Of a DNA stretch of 64,000 bases, positions 25,606 to 37,925 are shown piece by piece. The DNA lies in assembly GCA_029961685.1 (NCBI GenBank), contig JARWKL010000010.1:13103931-13167930 (forward strand). Direction: 5' to 3'. The DNA is from Aristolochia californica. Its lineage: Eukaryota > Streptophyta > Magnoliopsida > Piperales > Aristolochiaceae. Numbering within the stretch: the stretch's first letter is position 1; the number at the start of each line of letters is the position of its first letter. The notes under the pieces are model-generated. The model saw nothing but the letters and a program-made list of their open reading frames with translations, made no database searches and was not told the origin of the DNA. Both the position numbers and the translations under genes were made by a program.

Positions 25606-26537
25606 GTGGTGGATATGCATGCCATAAACAAGTTGAGGACGTAAGTGGACCTAATGATCCAAAAATTTCAAGGAGAAGAAAAAATCAAATTTTCAAGTGG
25701 TTGGATATTTACGAGGGCCAAGCAACCCACTTTTTGCCTATCATTTAAAATCACAGATACTTTTTGGAACTATCTCTCTCTGCATTTGTGCATTACCATT
25801 TTAGATGTTCAAATTTGTTTTCAGATCCAAACTTGAGTTTTCACTCTCCCATTTTTCTCGAAAACAAAAAAGATATAAGGCATAACGAAAAGAAAATTTT
25901 AAAGTTCATGTATGCAGAAAAAAAAAATATCAAAATTATTTCAGGCACTAAAAATGAACTCCGAGGTTTTCTTATCCATGTTCTGGAAATTCCACTAGTA
26001 CAGCCCCTAATAATAAGCCTGGTGGAATTTTAGACGAAAAGGGACTAGTAGCTGATCCTAACATGCTTTAAGTGTGGTGGATATGAATGCCAGAAACAAG
26101 TTGAGGATGCAAGTGGACCTAATGATCCAAAATTTCAAGGAGTAGAGAAAATCAAATTCTCAAGTGGTTGGATATTTACCATGGCCAAACAACCCACTTT
26201 TTGCCTATCCTTAAAAATCACAGATACTTTTTGGAACTATCGCTCTCAGCATTAGTGCATTTTCATTTTGGATGTTCAAATTTGTTTTCAGATCCAAACT
26301 TGAGTTTTCACTCTCCCTTGTTTCTCGTAAACAAAAAAGATATAAGGAATAAGAAAAATGAAAATTTTATAGTTCACGTATGCAAAAAAAAATTTCAAAA
26401 TTATTTCAGGCACTAAAAATGAACTCCAAGGTTTTGTTATCCATGTTCTGGAAATTCCACTAGTACAGCCCCTAATAATAAGCCTGGTGGAATTTTACTG
26501 GCAAGGGAATTGTAACTGATCCTAACATTCTTTAAAT
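25606..26537 (+). repeat. Isolated b-c monomer pair resembling the HOR
   Basis: The unit at 25606 carries the b-type marks (GGAGAAGAAAAAATC, TTTACGAGGGCCAAGCAACC, CATTACCATTTTAGATG, CGAAAACAAAAAAG). The unit at 26074 carries c-type marks (CCAAAATTTCAAGGAGTAGAG, CGCTCTCAGCATTAGTGC, GTTTCTCGTAAAC). They match 17704 and 18171 at an offset of about 7,902, although the flanking units are not HOR members. A duplicated or relocated pair is the simplest reading. Confidence 0.7.
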
Positions 26538-26957
26538 GTGGTGGATCAGAAAACTTCAAGGAGTAGAAAAAATGAAATTCTCAAGTGGTTGGATATTTAC
26601 CGGGGCCAAACAACCCACTTTTTTCCTACCCTTACAAATCACAGATACTTTTTGGAACTATCTCTCTCAGCATTTGTGCATTTTCATTTTGGATGTTCAA
26701 ATTTGTTTACAGATCCAAACTTGAGTTTTCACTCTCCCATTTTTCTCGTAAACAAAAAGATATAAGGCATAACAAAATGAAAATTTTAGAGTTCATCTAT
26801 GCAAAAAAAAAAAATTCAAAATTAATTCAGGCACTAAAAATGAACTCCATGGTTTTTTTATCCATGTTTTGGAAATTCCACTAGTACAGCCCCTAATAAT
26901 AAGCTTGGTGGAATTTTATATTAAAGGGATTTGTAAGTGATCCAAACATGTTTGAAG
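26538..26957 (+). repeat. A monomer with a deletion of about 47 bp
   Basis: The sequence runs GTGGTGGATCAGAAAACTTC, joining the start of the unit directly to AAAACTTCAAGG. The usual ATGCATGCC through GACCTAATGATCC part is missing. Spacing to the next marker is about 419 bp. Confidence 0.75.
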
Positions 26958-29751
26958 TCTGGTGGATATGCACACCAGAAACATGTTGAGGATGCAAGTG
27001 GACCTAATGATCCAAAAATTTCAAGGAGTAGAAAAAATCAATTCTCGAGTGGTTGGATATTTATCATGGCCAAACAACCCACTTTTTGCCTATCCTTGAA
27101 AATCACAGATACTTTTTGGAACTATCTCTCTCAACATTTGTGCATTTTCATTTTTGATGTTCAAATTTGTTTTCAGATCCAAACTTGAGTTTTCACTATC
27201 CCAATTTTCTCGTAAACAAAAAAGATATAAGGCATAACAAAATGAAAATTTTAGAGTTCATGTATGCAAAAAAAAATTTCAAAATTATTTCAGGAACTAA
27301 AAATGAACTCCATGGTTTTGTTATCCATGTTCTGGAAATTCCACTAGTACGGCCCCTAAAAATAAGCTTGGTGGAATTTTATATGAAGGGGACTTGTAAC
27401 TGATCCTAACATGGTTTAAGTGTGGTGGATATGCACGCCATAATCATGTCGAGGACGCAAGTGGACCTAATGATCCAAAAATTTCAAGGAGTAGAAAAAA
27501 TCAAATTTTCAAGTAGTTGGATATTTACCATGGTCAAACAACTCACTTTTTGCCTATCCTTAAAAGACACAGATACTTTTTGGAACTATCTCTCTCAGCA
27601 TTTGTGCATTTCCATTTTCTATGTTCAAATTTGTTTTCAGATCCAAACTTGAGTTTTCACTCTCCCATTTTTCTCGTAAACAAAAAAGATATAAAGCATA
27701 ACAAAATTAAAATTTTAGAGTCCATGTATGCAAAAAAAAAATTCAAAATTATTTCAGGTACTAAAAATGAACTCCAAGGTGTTGTTATCCATGTTTTGGA
27801 AATTCCACTAGTACAACCCCTAATAATAAGCCTGGTGGAATTTTATAGGAAAGGGACTGGTAACTGATCCTAACATGCTTTAAGTGTGGTGGATATGCAT
27901 GCCAGAAAAAAGTTGAGGATGCAAGTGCACCTAATGATCGAAAAATTTCAAGGTGTAGGAAAAATCATATTCTGAAGTGGTTTCATATTTACCATGGCCA
28001 AAAAACCCACTTTTTGCCTATCCTTAAAAATCACAGATACTTTTTGGAAGTATCTTTCTCAGCATTTGTGCATTTTCATTTTGGTTGTTCAAATTTGTTT
28101 TCAGATCCAAACTTAAGTTTTCACTCTCCCATTTTTCTCGTAAACAAAAACTATATAAGGCAGGACAAAATGAAAATTTTAGAGTTCATGTAGGCAAAAA
28201 AAAAAAAATTTCAAAATTATTTCAGGCACTTAAAATGAACTCCAAGGTTTTGTTATCCATGTTCAGGAAATTCCACTAGTACAGGCCCTAATAATAAGCC
28301 TGGTAAAATTTTATAGGAAAGGGACTTGTAACTGATCCTAACATGCATTAAGTATGGTGGATATGCATGCTAGAAACATGTTGAGGACGCAAGTGGACCT
28401 AATGATCCAAAAATTTTAAGGAGTAGAAAAAATCAAATCCTCAAGTGGTTGGATATTTACGAGGGCCAAACAACCCACTTTTTGCCTATCATTAAAAATC
28501 ACAGATACTTTTTGGAAATATCTCTCCCATCATTTGTGCATTTCTATTTATGATGTTCATATTTGTTTTCGGATCCAAACTTGAGATTTCACTCTCCCAT
28601 TTTTCTTGTGAACAAAAAAGATATAAGGCATAACAAAATGAAAATTTAAGAGTTCATGTATGCAAAAAAATAAAATTCAAAATTATTTCAGGCACTAAAA
28701 CTGAACTCCAAGGATTTGTTATCCATGTTTTGAAAATTCCACTAGTACAACCCCTAATAATAAGCCTGGTGGAATTTTATAGCAAAGGGACTGGTAACTG
28801 ATCCTAACAAGCTTTAAGTGTGGTGGATATGCATGCCAAAAAGAAGTCGAGGACGCAAGTGGACCTAATGATTCAAAAATTTCAAGGTGTACAAAAAATA
28901 AAATTCTCAAGTGGTAGGATATTTACCATGGCCAAACAACCCACTTTTTACCTATCCTTAAAAATCACTGATACTTTTTGGAACTATCTCTCTCAGCATT
29001 TGTCCATTTTCATTTTGAATGTTCAAATTTATTTTCAGATCCAAACTTGACTTTTCACTCTCCCATTTTTCTCGTAAACAAAAAAGATATAAGGAATAAC
29101 AAAATGAAAATTTTAGAGTTCATGTATGCAAAAAAAAAATTTGAAAATTATTTCAGGCACTAAAAATGAACTCCAAGGTTTTCTTATCCATGTTCTGGAA
29201 ATTCCACCAGTATAGCCCCTAATAATAAGCCTAGAGGAATTTTATAGGCAAGGGAATTGTAACTGATCCTAACATGCTTTAAATGTGGGGGATATGCATG
29301 CCAGAAACATGTTGAGGATGCAAGTGGACCTAATGATCCAAAAACATCAAGGAGTAGAAAAAATCAAATTCTCAAGTGGTTGGATATTTACTAGGGACAA
29401 ACAACCCACTTTTTGCCTATCCTTAAAAATCACAGATACTTTTTGGAACTATCTATCTCAGCATTTGTGCATTTTCATTTTGGATATTCAAATTTGTTTT
29501 CAGATCAAAACTTGATTTTTCACTCTCCCATGTTTCTCGTAAACAAAAAAGATATAAGGCATAACAAAAAGAAAATTTTAGAGTTCATGTATGCAAAAAA
29601 ATAAATTTCAAAATTATTTCAGGCACCAAAAATGAACTCCAAGGTTTTGTTATCCATGTTCTTGAAATTCCACTAGTACAACCCCTAATAATAAGCCTTG
29701 GTCGAATTTTATAGCCAAGGGAATTCTAACTGATCCTAACATCCTTTAAAT

Positions 29752-30026
29752 GTGGTGGATATGCATGCCAGAAACATGTTCAGGATGCAAGTGAACCTAA
29801 TGATCCAAAAATTTCAAGGAGTAGAAAAAATCAGTTCTCAAGTGGTTGGATATTTACCACGGCCAAACAACTCACTTTTTACCTATCCTTAAAAGACACA
29901 GATACTTTTTGGAATTATCTCTCTCAGCATTTGTGAATTTCCATTTTCGATGTTGAAATTTGTTTTCAGATCCAAACTTGAGTTTTTAGAGAAGGGACAG
30001 GTAACTGATCCTAACATGCTTTAAGT
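29752..30026 (+). repeat. A monomer with a deletion of about 190 bp
   Basis: The marker interval is only 275 bp. At about 29,985-29,990 ACTTGAGTTTTT is followed directly by AGAGAAGGGACAGGTAACTG. The segment from CACTCTCCC through GGTGGAATTTTATAGG, including the A tract and the CACTAGTAC block, is missing. Confidence 0.8.
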
Positions 30027-31889
30027 GTGGTGGATATGCACGCCAGAAACAAGTTGAGGACGCAAGTGGACCTAATGATCAAAAAAATTCAAGGAGTAGA
30101 AAAAATCAAATTCTCAAGTGGTTGGATATTTACCATCGCCAAACAACCCACTTTTTGCCTACCCTTAAAAATCACAGATACTTTTTGGAACTATCTCTCT
30201 CAGCATTTTTGCATTTTCATTTTGGATGTTCAAATTTGTTTTCTGATCCAAACTTGAGTTTTCACTATCCCATTTCTCTCGTAAACAAAAAAGATATAAG
30301 AAATAACAAAATGAAAATTTTAGAGTTCATGTATGCAAAAAAAAAAATTTTAAATTATTTCAGGCACTAAAAATGAACTCCAAGGTTTTGTTATCCATGT
30401 TCTTGAAATTCCACTAGTACAGCTCCTAATAATAAGCCTGGTGGAATTTTATAGGAAAGGGACTGGTAACTGATCCTAACATGCTTTAAGTGTGGTGGAT
30501 ATGCATGCCGGAAACAAGTTGAGGACGCAAGTTGACCTAATTATACAAAAATTTCAAGGAGTACAAAAAATCAAATTCTCAAGTGGTTGGATATTTACCA
30601 TGGCCAAACAACCCACTTTTTTCCTATCCTTAAAAATCACAGATACTTTTTGGAACTATCAATATCACCATTTGTGCATTTTCATTTTGGATGTTCAAAT
30701 TTCTTTTCAGATCCAAACTTGAGTTTTCACTCTCCCATTTTTCTCGTAAACAAAAAAGATATAAGGAATAACAAAATAAAAATTTTAGAATTCATGTATG
30801 CTAAAAAAAAATTTAAAATTTATTTTAGGCACTAAAAATGAACTCAAAGGTTTTTTAAACCATGTTCAGGAAAATCCACAAGTACAGCCCCTAATAATAA
30901 GCCTGGTGGAATTTTATAGACAAGGGAATTGCAACTGATCCTAACATGCTTTAAGTGTGGTGGATATGCATGCCAGAAACATTTTGAGGATGCAAGTGGA
31001 CCTAATGATCCAAAAATTTCAAGGAGTAGAAAAAATCAAATTCTCAAGTGGTTGGATATTTACCAGGGCCAAACAACCCACTTTTTGTCTATCCTTAAAA
31101 GTCATAGATACTTTTTGGAACTATCTCTCTCAGCATTTGTGCATTTCCTTTTTGGATGTTCAAATTTGTTTTCAGATCCAACCTTGAGTTTTCACACTCC
31201 CATTTTCTCGTAAACAAAAAAGATATAAGGCTTAACAAAATGAAAATTTTAGAGTTCTTGTATGCAAAAAAAAAATTTCAAAATTATTTCAGGCACTAAA
31301 AATGAACTCCATGGTTTTGTTATCCATGTTCTAGAAATTCTACTAGTACAACCCCTAATAATAAGCTTGGTGGAATTTTATATGAAAGGGACTTGTAACT
31401 GATCCTAACATGCTTTAAGTGTGGTGGAAATGCACGCCAGAAACATGATAAGGATGCAAGTGGACCTAATGATCCAAAAATTTAAAGGAGTAGAAAAAAT
31501 CTGTTCTCAAGTGGTTAGATATTTACCAGGGCCAAACAACCCACTTTTTGCCTATCCTTAAAAGAGACAGATTGTTTTTTGAACTATCTCTCTCAGCATT
31601 TGTGAATTTCCATTTTTGATGTTCAAATTAGTTTTCAGATCCAAACTTGCGTTTTTACTCTCCGATTATTCTCGTTAACAAAAAAGATGTAAGGCATAAC
31701 AAAATTAAAATTTTAGAGATGATGTAGGCAAAAAAAAAAAAATTTCAAAATTATTTCAGGCACTAAAAATGAAATCAAGGTTTGGTTATCCATGTTCTGG
31801 AAATTTCACTAGTACAGCCCCTAATAATAATAAGCCTGGTGGAATTATATTGGAAAGGGACTGGTAACTGATCCTAACATGCTTTAAGT

Positions 31890-32335
31890 GTGGTGGATAT
31901 GCATGCCAGAAATAAGTTGAGGACGCAAGTGGACCTAATGATCCAAAAATTTCAAGGTGTAGAAAAAATCAAATTCTCAAGTGGTTGGATATTTACTTTG
32001 CCTATCCTTAAAAATCACAGATACTTTTTGGAACTATCTCTCTCAGCATTTGTACATTTTCATTTTGGATGTTCAAATTTGTTTTCAGATCCAAACTTGA
32101 GTTTTCACACTCCCATTTTTCTCGTAAACAAAAAAGATATAAGGAATAACAAAAAGAAAATTTTAGAGTTCATGTATGCAAAAATGAAAATTTCAAAATT
32201 ATTTCAGGCACTAAAAATGAACTCCAAGGTTTTGTTATCCATGTTCTTGAAATTCCACAAGTACAACCCCTAATAATAAGCCCGGTGGAATTTTATAGGA
32301 AACGGAATTGTAACTGATCCTAACAGGCTTTAAGT
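31890..32335 (+). repeat. A monomer with a deletion of about 20 bp
   Basis: At about 31,993-32,000, GGATATTTACTTTGCCTATCC lacks the usual CCATGGCCAAACAACCCACT between ATTTA and CTTTTTGCC. The unit is otherwise normal. Confidence 0.7.
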
Positions 32336-33799
32336 GTGGTGGATATGCACGCCAGAAACATGTTGAGGATGCAAGTAGACCTAATGATCCAAAAATTTCA
32401 AGGAGTAGAAAAAATCAATTCTCAAGTGGTTGGATATTTACCATGGCCAAACAACCCACTTTTTGCCTATCCTTAAAAATCACAGATACTTTTTGGAACT
32501 ATCTCTCTCAGCATTTGTGCATTTTCATTTTGGATGTTCAAATTTGTTTTCAGATCCAAACTTGAGTTTTCACTATCCCATTTTTCTCATAAACAAAAAA
32601 GATAGAAGGAATAACAAAATTAAAATATTAGAGTTCATGTATGCAAAAAAATATTTTCAAAATTATTTCAGGCATTAAAAATGAACTGCAAGGTTTTGTT
32701 ATCCAAGTTCTTGAAATTCCACTAGTACAGGCCCTAATAATAACCCTGGTGGAATTTTATAGGAAAGGGACTAGTAACTGATACTAACATGTTTTAAGTG
32801 TGGTGGATATGCATGCCAGAAACAAGTTGAGGACGCAAGTGGACCTAATGATCCAAAAATTTCAAGGTGTAAAAAAAATCAAATTCTCAAGTGGTTGGAT
32901 ATTTACCATGGGCAAACAACCCACTTTTTGCCTATCCTTAAAAATCATAGATACTTTTTGGAACTATCTCACTCAGCATTTGTGCATTTTCATTTTGGAT
33001 GTTCAAATTTGTTTTCAGATCCAAACTTGAGTTTTCACTATCCCATTTTTCTCGTAAACAAAAAAGTTATAAGGAATAAAAAAATGAAAATATAAAGTTC
33101 ATGTATGCAAAAAAAAAAAATTCAAAATTATTTGATGGACTAAAAATAAACTCCAAGGTTTTGTTATCCATGTTCTTGAAATTTCTTAAGTACAACCCCT
33201 AATAATAAGCCTGGTGGAATTTTATAGGCAAGGGAATTGTAACTTATCCTAACATGCTTTAAGTGTGGTGGATATGCATGCCAGAAACATGTTGAGGATG
33301 CAAGTGGACCTAATGATCGAAAAATTTCAAGGAGTAGAAAAAATCAAATTCTCAAGTGGTTGGATATTTACTAGGGCCAAACAACCCACTTTTTGCCTAT
33401 CCTTAAAAATCACCGATACTTTTTGGAACTATCTCTTTCACCATTTTTGCATTTCCATTTTGGATGTTCAAATTTGTTTTCAGATCCAAACTTGAGTTTT
33501 CACATTCCCATTTTTCTCGTAAACAAAAAAGATATCAGGCATAACAAAAAAAAAATTTTAGAGTTCATGTATGCAAAAAAGAAATTTTAAAATTATTTCA
33601 GGCTCTAAAAATGAACTCCATGGTTTTGTTATCCATGTTCTGGAAATTCCACTTGTACAACCCCTAATAATAAGCTTGGTGTAATTTTATATGAAAGGGA
33701 CTTGTAACTGATCCTAACATGCCTTAAGTGTGGTGGATATGCACGCCAGAAACTTGTTGAGGATGCAAGCGGACCTACTGATCCATAAATTTCAAGGAG

Positions 33800-33815
33800 T
33801 AGTTAAAATTTATGT
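33800..33815. other. Junction between satellite families A and B
   Basis: Up to TTTCAAGGAGTAG (about 33,803) the unit is family A, with AGTGTGGTGG and a GGATGCAAGCGGACC block. The next bases (TTAAAATTTATGTATGC) belong to the second half of family B, with the B-type ATATAATAAATGTGATTGAAG following. The switch jumps forward by roughly half a monomer, so it is a break rather than a gradual change. All phase markers to the right are spaced about 680 bp. Confidence 0.8.
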
Positions 33816-34559
33816 ATGCAAAAAATTCAAAAATATAATAAATGTGATTGAAGAAAATTATTTCTCTCACTAAAAATGTACTCCAAAATTTTGTTATCCA
33901 TGTTTGGGAATTTCCCCTAGTACAATCCCTAATAGCTTGTGGAATTTTATAAGAAAGAGATTTCTAATTGATCCTAACATGTTTTAAATGTGGTGGATAT
34001 GCATGCCTGAAACATGTTGAAGATGGAAATGACCTAATGATCCAAATATTTCATGGAGTTGAAAGAAATAAATTCTCAAGTTAACGTGCGGTGGGATATT
34101 CATTAGAGCCAAACAACCCACTTTTTGCCTTTTTTTAAAAAGTGGACCTAACTACCATAGATCAGGGTAAATGTTTTGATCGATTAATGATGTGCAACAG
34201 CTATAATTTATTAGAATTGACTAATGGTTTGGGAGTCAACACTCAGTTAAAAATGCCTCTATCCCCCTTTTCCGATGATTGCAAAACCTAATATATAAAA
34301 AACTAAAATAGTTGAAAATTCATAAAAAATCACAGAATGTTTTTGGAATTATCTCTCTCAGCATTTGTGCATTTCCATTTTGGATGTTCAATTTTTTTTC
34401 AAATCCAAATTTGAGTTTTCACTCTCCCATTTTTATCTTAGACAAAAAGATAAGGCAAATTGAACACAACAAAATGAAAATTTTAGATTTTTTGTATGCA
34501 AAAAAATGAAAGCTATAATAAATGTAAGTGAAGAAAATTATTATTTCACGCACTAAAAA

Positions 34560-35757
34560 TCAACACCAAAGTTATGTTATCCATGTTTGGGAAATTTCAC
34601 TACTACAGCCCCTAATTGGTTTGTGGAATTTTATAAGAAAAAGATTTATAATTGATCTTAACATGTTTTAAATGTGGTGGATATGCATGTTCGAATCATG
34701 TTGAAGATGCAAATGACCAAATGATCCAAAAATTTCAATGAGTAGAAAAAATTAAATTCTTAAGCTAACATGCGGTTTGATATTTACAAGAGCCAAACAA
34801 CCCAATTTTTGCCTATTTTAAAAAAAAGCGGACCTAACATTCATAGATCATTGTAAATATTTTGTTGTATTAATGATGTGTAATGGCTATTATTTTTGTT
34901 AGAAATGACTTATGGTTTGGGAACCATAATACCAAAGTTATGTTATCCATGTTTGGGAAATTTCACTACTAAAAATCAACACCAAAGTTATGTTATCCAT
35001 GTTTGGGAAATTTCACTACTACAGCCCCTAATTGGTTTGTGGAATTTTATAAGAAAAAGATTTATAATTGATCTTAACATGTTTTAAATGTGGTGGATAT
35101 GCATGTTCGAATCATGTTGAAGATGCAAATGACCAAATGATCCAAAAATTTCAATGAGTAGAAAAAATTAAATTCTTAAGCTAACATGCGGTTTGATATT
35201 TACAAGAGCCAAACAACCCAATTTTTGCCTATTTTAAAAAAAAGCGGACCTAACATTCATAGATCATTGTAAATATTTTGTTGTATTAATGATGTGTAAT
35301 GGCTATTATTTTTGTTAGAAATGACTTATGGTTTGGGAACCATAATACCAAAGTTATGTTATCCATGTTTGGGAAATTTCACTACTAAAAATCAACACCA
35401 AAGTTATGTTATCCATGTTTGGGAAATTTCACTACTACAGCCCCTAATTGGTTTGTGGAATTTTATAAGAAAAAGATTTATAATTGATCTTAACATGTTT
35501 TAAATGTGGTGGATATGCATGTTCGAATCATGTTGAAGATGCAAATGACCAAATGATCCAAAAATTTCAATGAGTAGAAAAAATTAAATTCTTAAGCTAA
35601 CATGCGGTTTGATATTTACAAGAGCCAAACAACCCAATTTTTGCCTATTTTAAAAAAAAGCGGACCTAACATTCATAGATCATTGTAAATATTTTGTTGT
35701 ATTAATGATGTGTAATGGCTATTATTTTTGTTAGAAATGACTTATGGTTTGGGAACC
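34560..35757 (+). repeat. 416-bp tandem triplication of a partial B monomer
   Basis: The block from AACACCAAAGTTATG through TATGGTTTGGGAACCA occurs three times, at about 34,561, 34,978 and 35,394, spaced 416 bp and seemingly identical by eye. After the first two copies the sequence jumps from GGGAACCA to TAATACCAAAGTTATG, skipping the rest of the monomer. After the third it continues normally with GGGAACCAACACTCAGG. Each bridge also holds a short second copy of ACCAAAGTTATGTTATCC...TTTCACTACTA, about 50 bp upstream. The identity points to very recent duplication. Confidence 0.9.
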
Positions 35758-36337
35758 AACACTCAGGTAAAAGTTCCTCACCCCACTTTTTCCTATGATT
35801 GAAAACCAAATATATAAAAACTATATGAGTTTAAAATCCTTAAAAATCACATATAATTTTTGCAATTATCTCTCTCAGCATTTGGGCATTTCCATTTTGG
35901 ATGTTCAATTTTTTTTGAAATCAAAAATTGAGTTTTCACTCTCCTACTTTTCTCGTAAAATAAAAAGATAAGGCAAATAAAACATAACAAAACAAAAATT
36001 TAAGAGTTTATGTATGAAAAAATTGAAAACTACAATTAATTTATGTGAATAAAATTATTTCAGGGACTAAAAATGAACACCAAAGTTTTGTTATCCATGT
36101 TTGGGAAATTCTACTAGTTCAACCCCTAATAGCTTGGTGGAATTTTATAAAAAAGATATTTCTAATTGATCCTAACATGTTTTAAATGTGGATATGCATG
36201 CCTGAAACATGTTGAAGTTGCAAATGACCAAATGATTCGAAAATTTCAAGGAGTAGAAAATTTTAAATTCTCACTTTAATGTGCGGTGGGATATTTAACA
36301 GAACCAAACAACCCACTTTTTGCCTATTTAACAACTA

Positions 36338-36490
36338 GCGGACCTAACAATCATAGATCATCGTAAATTTTTTGATCGGTTAAAGATGAGTAAAGGCTAT
36401 AATTTTTTCAAAAAGTGGACCATACATTCATAGATCATCGTAGTTTTTTTATCAAATAATGAAGTGTAACGGCTATAATTTTTGTTAGAA
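36338..36490 (+). repeat. Internal duplication of about 80 bp inside one B monomer
   Basis: The block from GCGGACCTAACAATCATAG to GGCTATAATTTTTT (36,338-36,409) is followed at once by a diverged second copy, AGTGGACCATACATTCATAG to GGCTATAATTTTTG (36,415-36,479). This lengthens the marker interval to about 772 bp. The second copy resembles the version at 41,668-41,730 and 53,505-53,575, so it may have come from a different monomer subtype. Confidence 0.75.
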
Positions 36491-36535
36491 ATGACTTATG
36501 GTTTGGGAGTCAACAGTCAGTTAAAAATGCCTCAT

Positions 36536-36552
36536 CCCCCCCCCCCCCCCCC
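36536..36552 (+). repeat. Poly-C tract, 17 bases
   Basis: An uninterrupted run of 17 C at the C-rich site of the B-specific block. Ordinary B units have 5-8 C here. The minus strand is a G run of the same length. Confidence 0.9.
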
Positions 36553-36560
36553 GACCTTTT

Positions 36561-37925
36561 TTCGATGATTGAAAAACCTAATATATAAAAAACTAAAAGA
36601 GTTTAAAATACTTATAAATCATACATACTTTTTGGAATTATCTCTCTCGGCATTTGTGCATTTCCATTTTGGATGTTCCATTTTTTTTCAAATCCAAACT
36701 TGAGTTTTCACTTTCCCATTTTTCTCGTATACAAAAAGATTAGAAAAATAGAATATAAGAAAATGACAATATAGGAGTTTATGTACGCAAAAAATTGAAA
36801 ACTATTACAAATGTAAGTGAAGAAAACTATTTCACGCACTAAAAATGAACTCCAAAGTAATGTTATCCATGTTTGGGAAATTCCACTAGTACAACCCCAA
36901 AAAGCTTGGCGGAATTTTATATGAAAGAGATTTCTAATTGATCCTAACATGTTTTAAATGTGGATATGCATGCCTGAAACATGTTGAAGATGCAAATGAC
37001 CAAATGATCCAAAAATTTCAAGTAGTAGAAAATTTTAAATTCTCAATTTAATGGGCGGAGGGATATTTAATAAAACCAAACAACACACTTTTTGCCTATT
37101 TAACAAATAGCAGGCCTAACAATCATAGACCATCGTAAATTTTTTGATTGATTAATGATGCGTAAAGGCTACAATTTTTTTTAGAAATGACTTTTGGTTC
37201 TGGAGTCAACACTCAGTTAAATATGACTCGGCCCCCTTTTTTCGATGATTGCAAAACCTAATATATAAAAAACTAAAAGAGTTTAAAATACTTATAAATC
37301 ATACATACTTTTTGGAATTATCTCTCTCGGCATTTGTGCATTTCCATTTTGGATGTTCCATTTTTTTTCAAATCCAAACTTGAGTTTTCACTTTCCCATT
37401 TTTCTCGTATACAAAAAGATTATAAAAATAGAATATAAGAAAATGACAATATAGGAGTTTATGTACGCAAAAAATTGAAAACTATTACAAATGTAAGTGA
37501 AGAAAAAAACTATTTCACGCACTAAAAATGAACTCCAAAGTTATGTTATCCATGTTTGGGAAATTCCACTAGTACAACCCCAAAAAGCTTGGCGGAATTT
37601 TATATGAAAGAGATTTCTAATTGATCCTAACATGTTTTAAATGTGGATATGCATGCCTGAAGCATGTTGAAGATGCAAATGACCAAATGATCCGAAAATT
37701 TCAAGTAGTAGAAAATTTTAAATTCTCAATTTAATGGGTGGAGGGATATTTAATAGAACCAAACAACCCACTTTTTGCCTATTTAAAAAATAGCAGACCT
37801 AACAATCATAGATCATCATAAAGTTTTTGATTGATTAATGATGCGTAAAGGCTAGAATTTTTTTTAGAAATGACTTTTGGTTCTGGAGTCAAAACTCAGT
37901 TAAATATGCCTCGACCCCTTTTTTC
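36561..37925 (+). repeat. Near-identical pair of adjacent B monomers (period 680-685 bp)
   Basis: Units 36,561-37,240 and 37,241 to about 37,925 share rare variants: TTATAAATCATACATAC, CTCTCTCGGCATTTG, TCTCGTATACAAAAAG, AAAATGACAATATAGGAG, CCAAAAAGCTTGGCGG and ATGGGCGGAGGG or ATGGGTGGAGGG. They are more alike than either is to other neighbours, showing a local single-unit duplication. Confidence 0.8.

Larger units (their letters stand above)
648..33805 (+). repeat. Satellite family A array, monomer about 466 bp, some 72 units
   Basis: One unit recurs head-to-tail with no inversion seen. Using GTGGTGGAT as phase marker, starts fall at 938, 1403, 1868, 2331, 2799, 3264, 3732, 4197, 4664, 5129, 5596, 6062, 6532, 6998 and so on to 33730, nearly all 461-469 bp apart. 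In order each unit holds: GTGGTGGATATGCATGCC; GAGGATGCAAGTGGACC; CTCAAGTGGTTGGATATTTACC; CAACCCACTTTTTGCCTATCC; ACAGATACTTTTTGGAAC; TTTGTGCATTTCCATTTTGG; CTCCCATTTTTCTCGTAAAC; an A tract of 7-13 bases after GTATGC; ATTATTTCAGGCAC; and CCACTAGTACAGCCCCTAAT. The array is strongly AT-rich. Open frames of 60-149 codons recur in two or three frames of every unit with no consistent start or length, so I read them as non-coding. I do not recognise the family. Confidence 0.97.

Noticed and set aside
30929..31213. CFKCGGYACQKH in one frame of many units, resembling a zinc knuckle
   Set aside because: The spacing is CX2CX4CX2H, not CX2CX4HX4C, and the frame upstream is short. It is the translation of the GTGGTGGATATGCATGCC phase block.
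653..33600. Dozens of open frames of 60-149 codons in family A, such as the MVDMHARNMLRMQVDLMIQK type
   Set aside because: They recur with the satellite period, often need a GTG start, appear in two or three overlapping frames of the same unit and end at different places when single-base indels occur. That fits a repeat with few stops, not protein selection.
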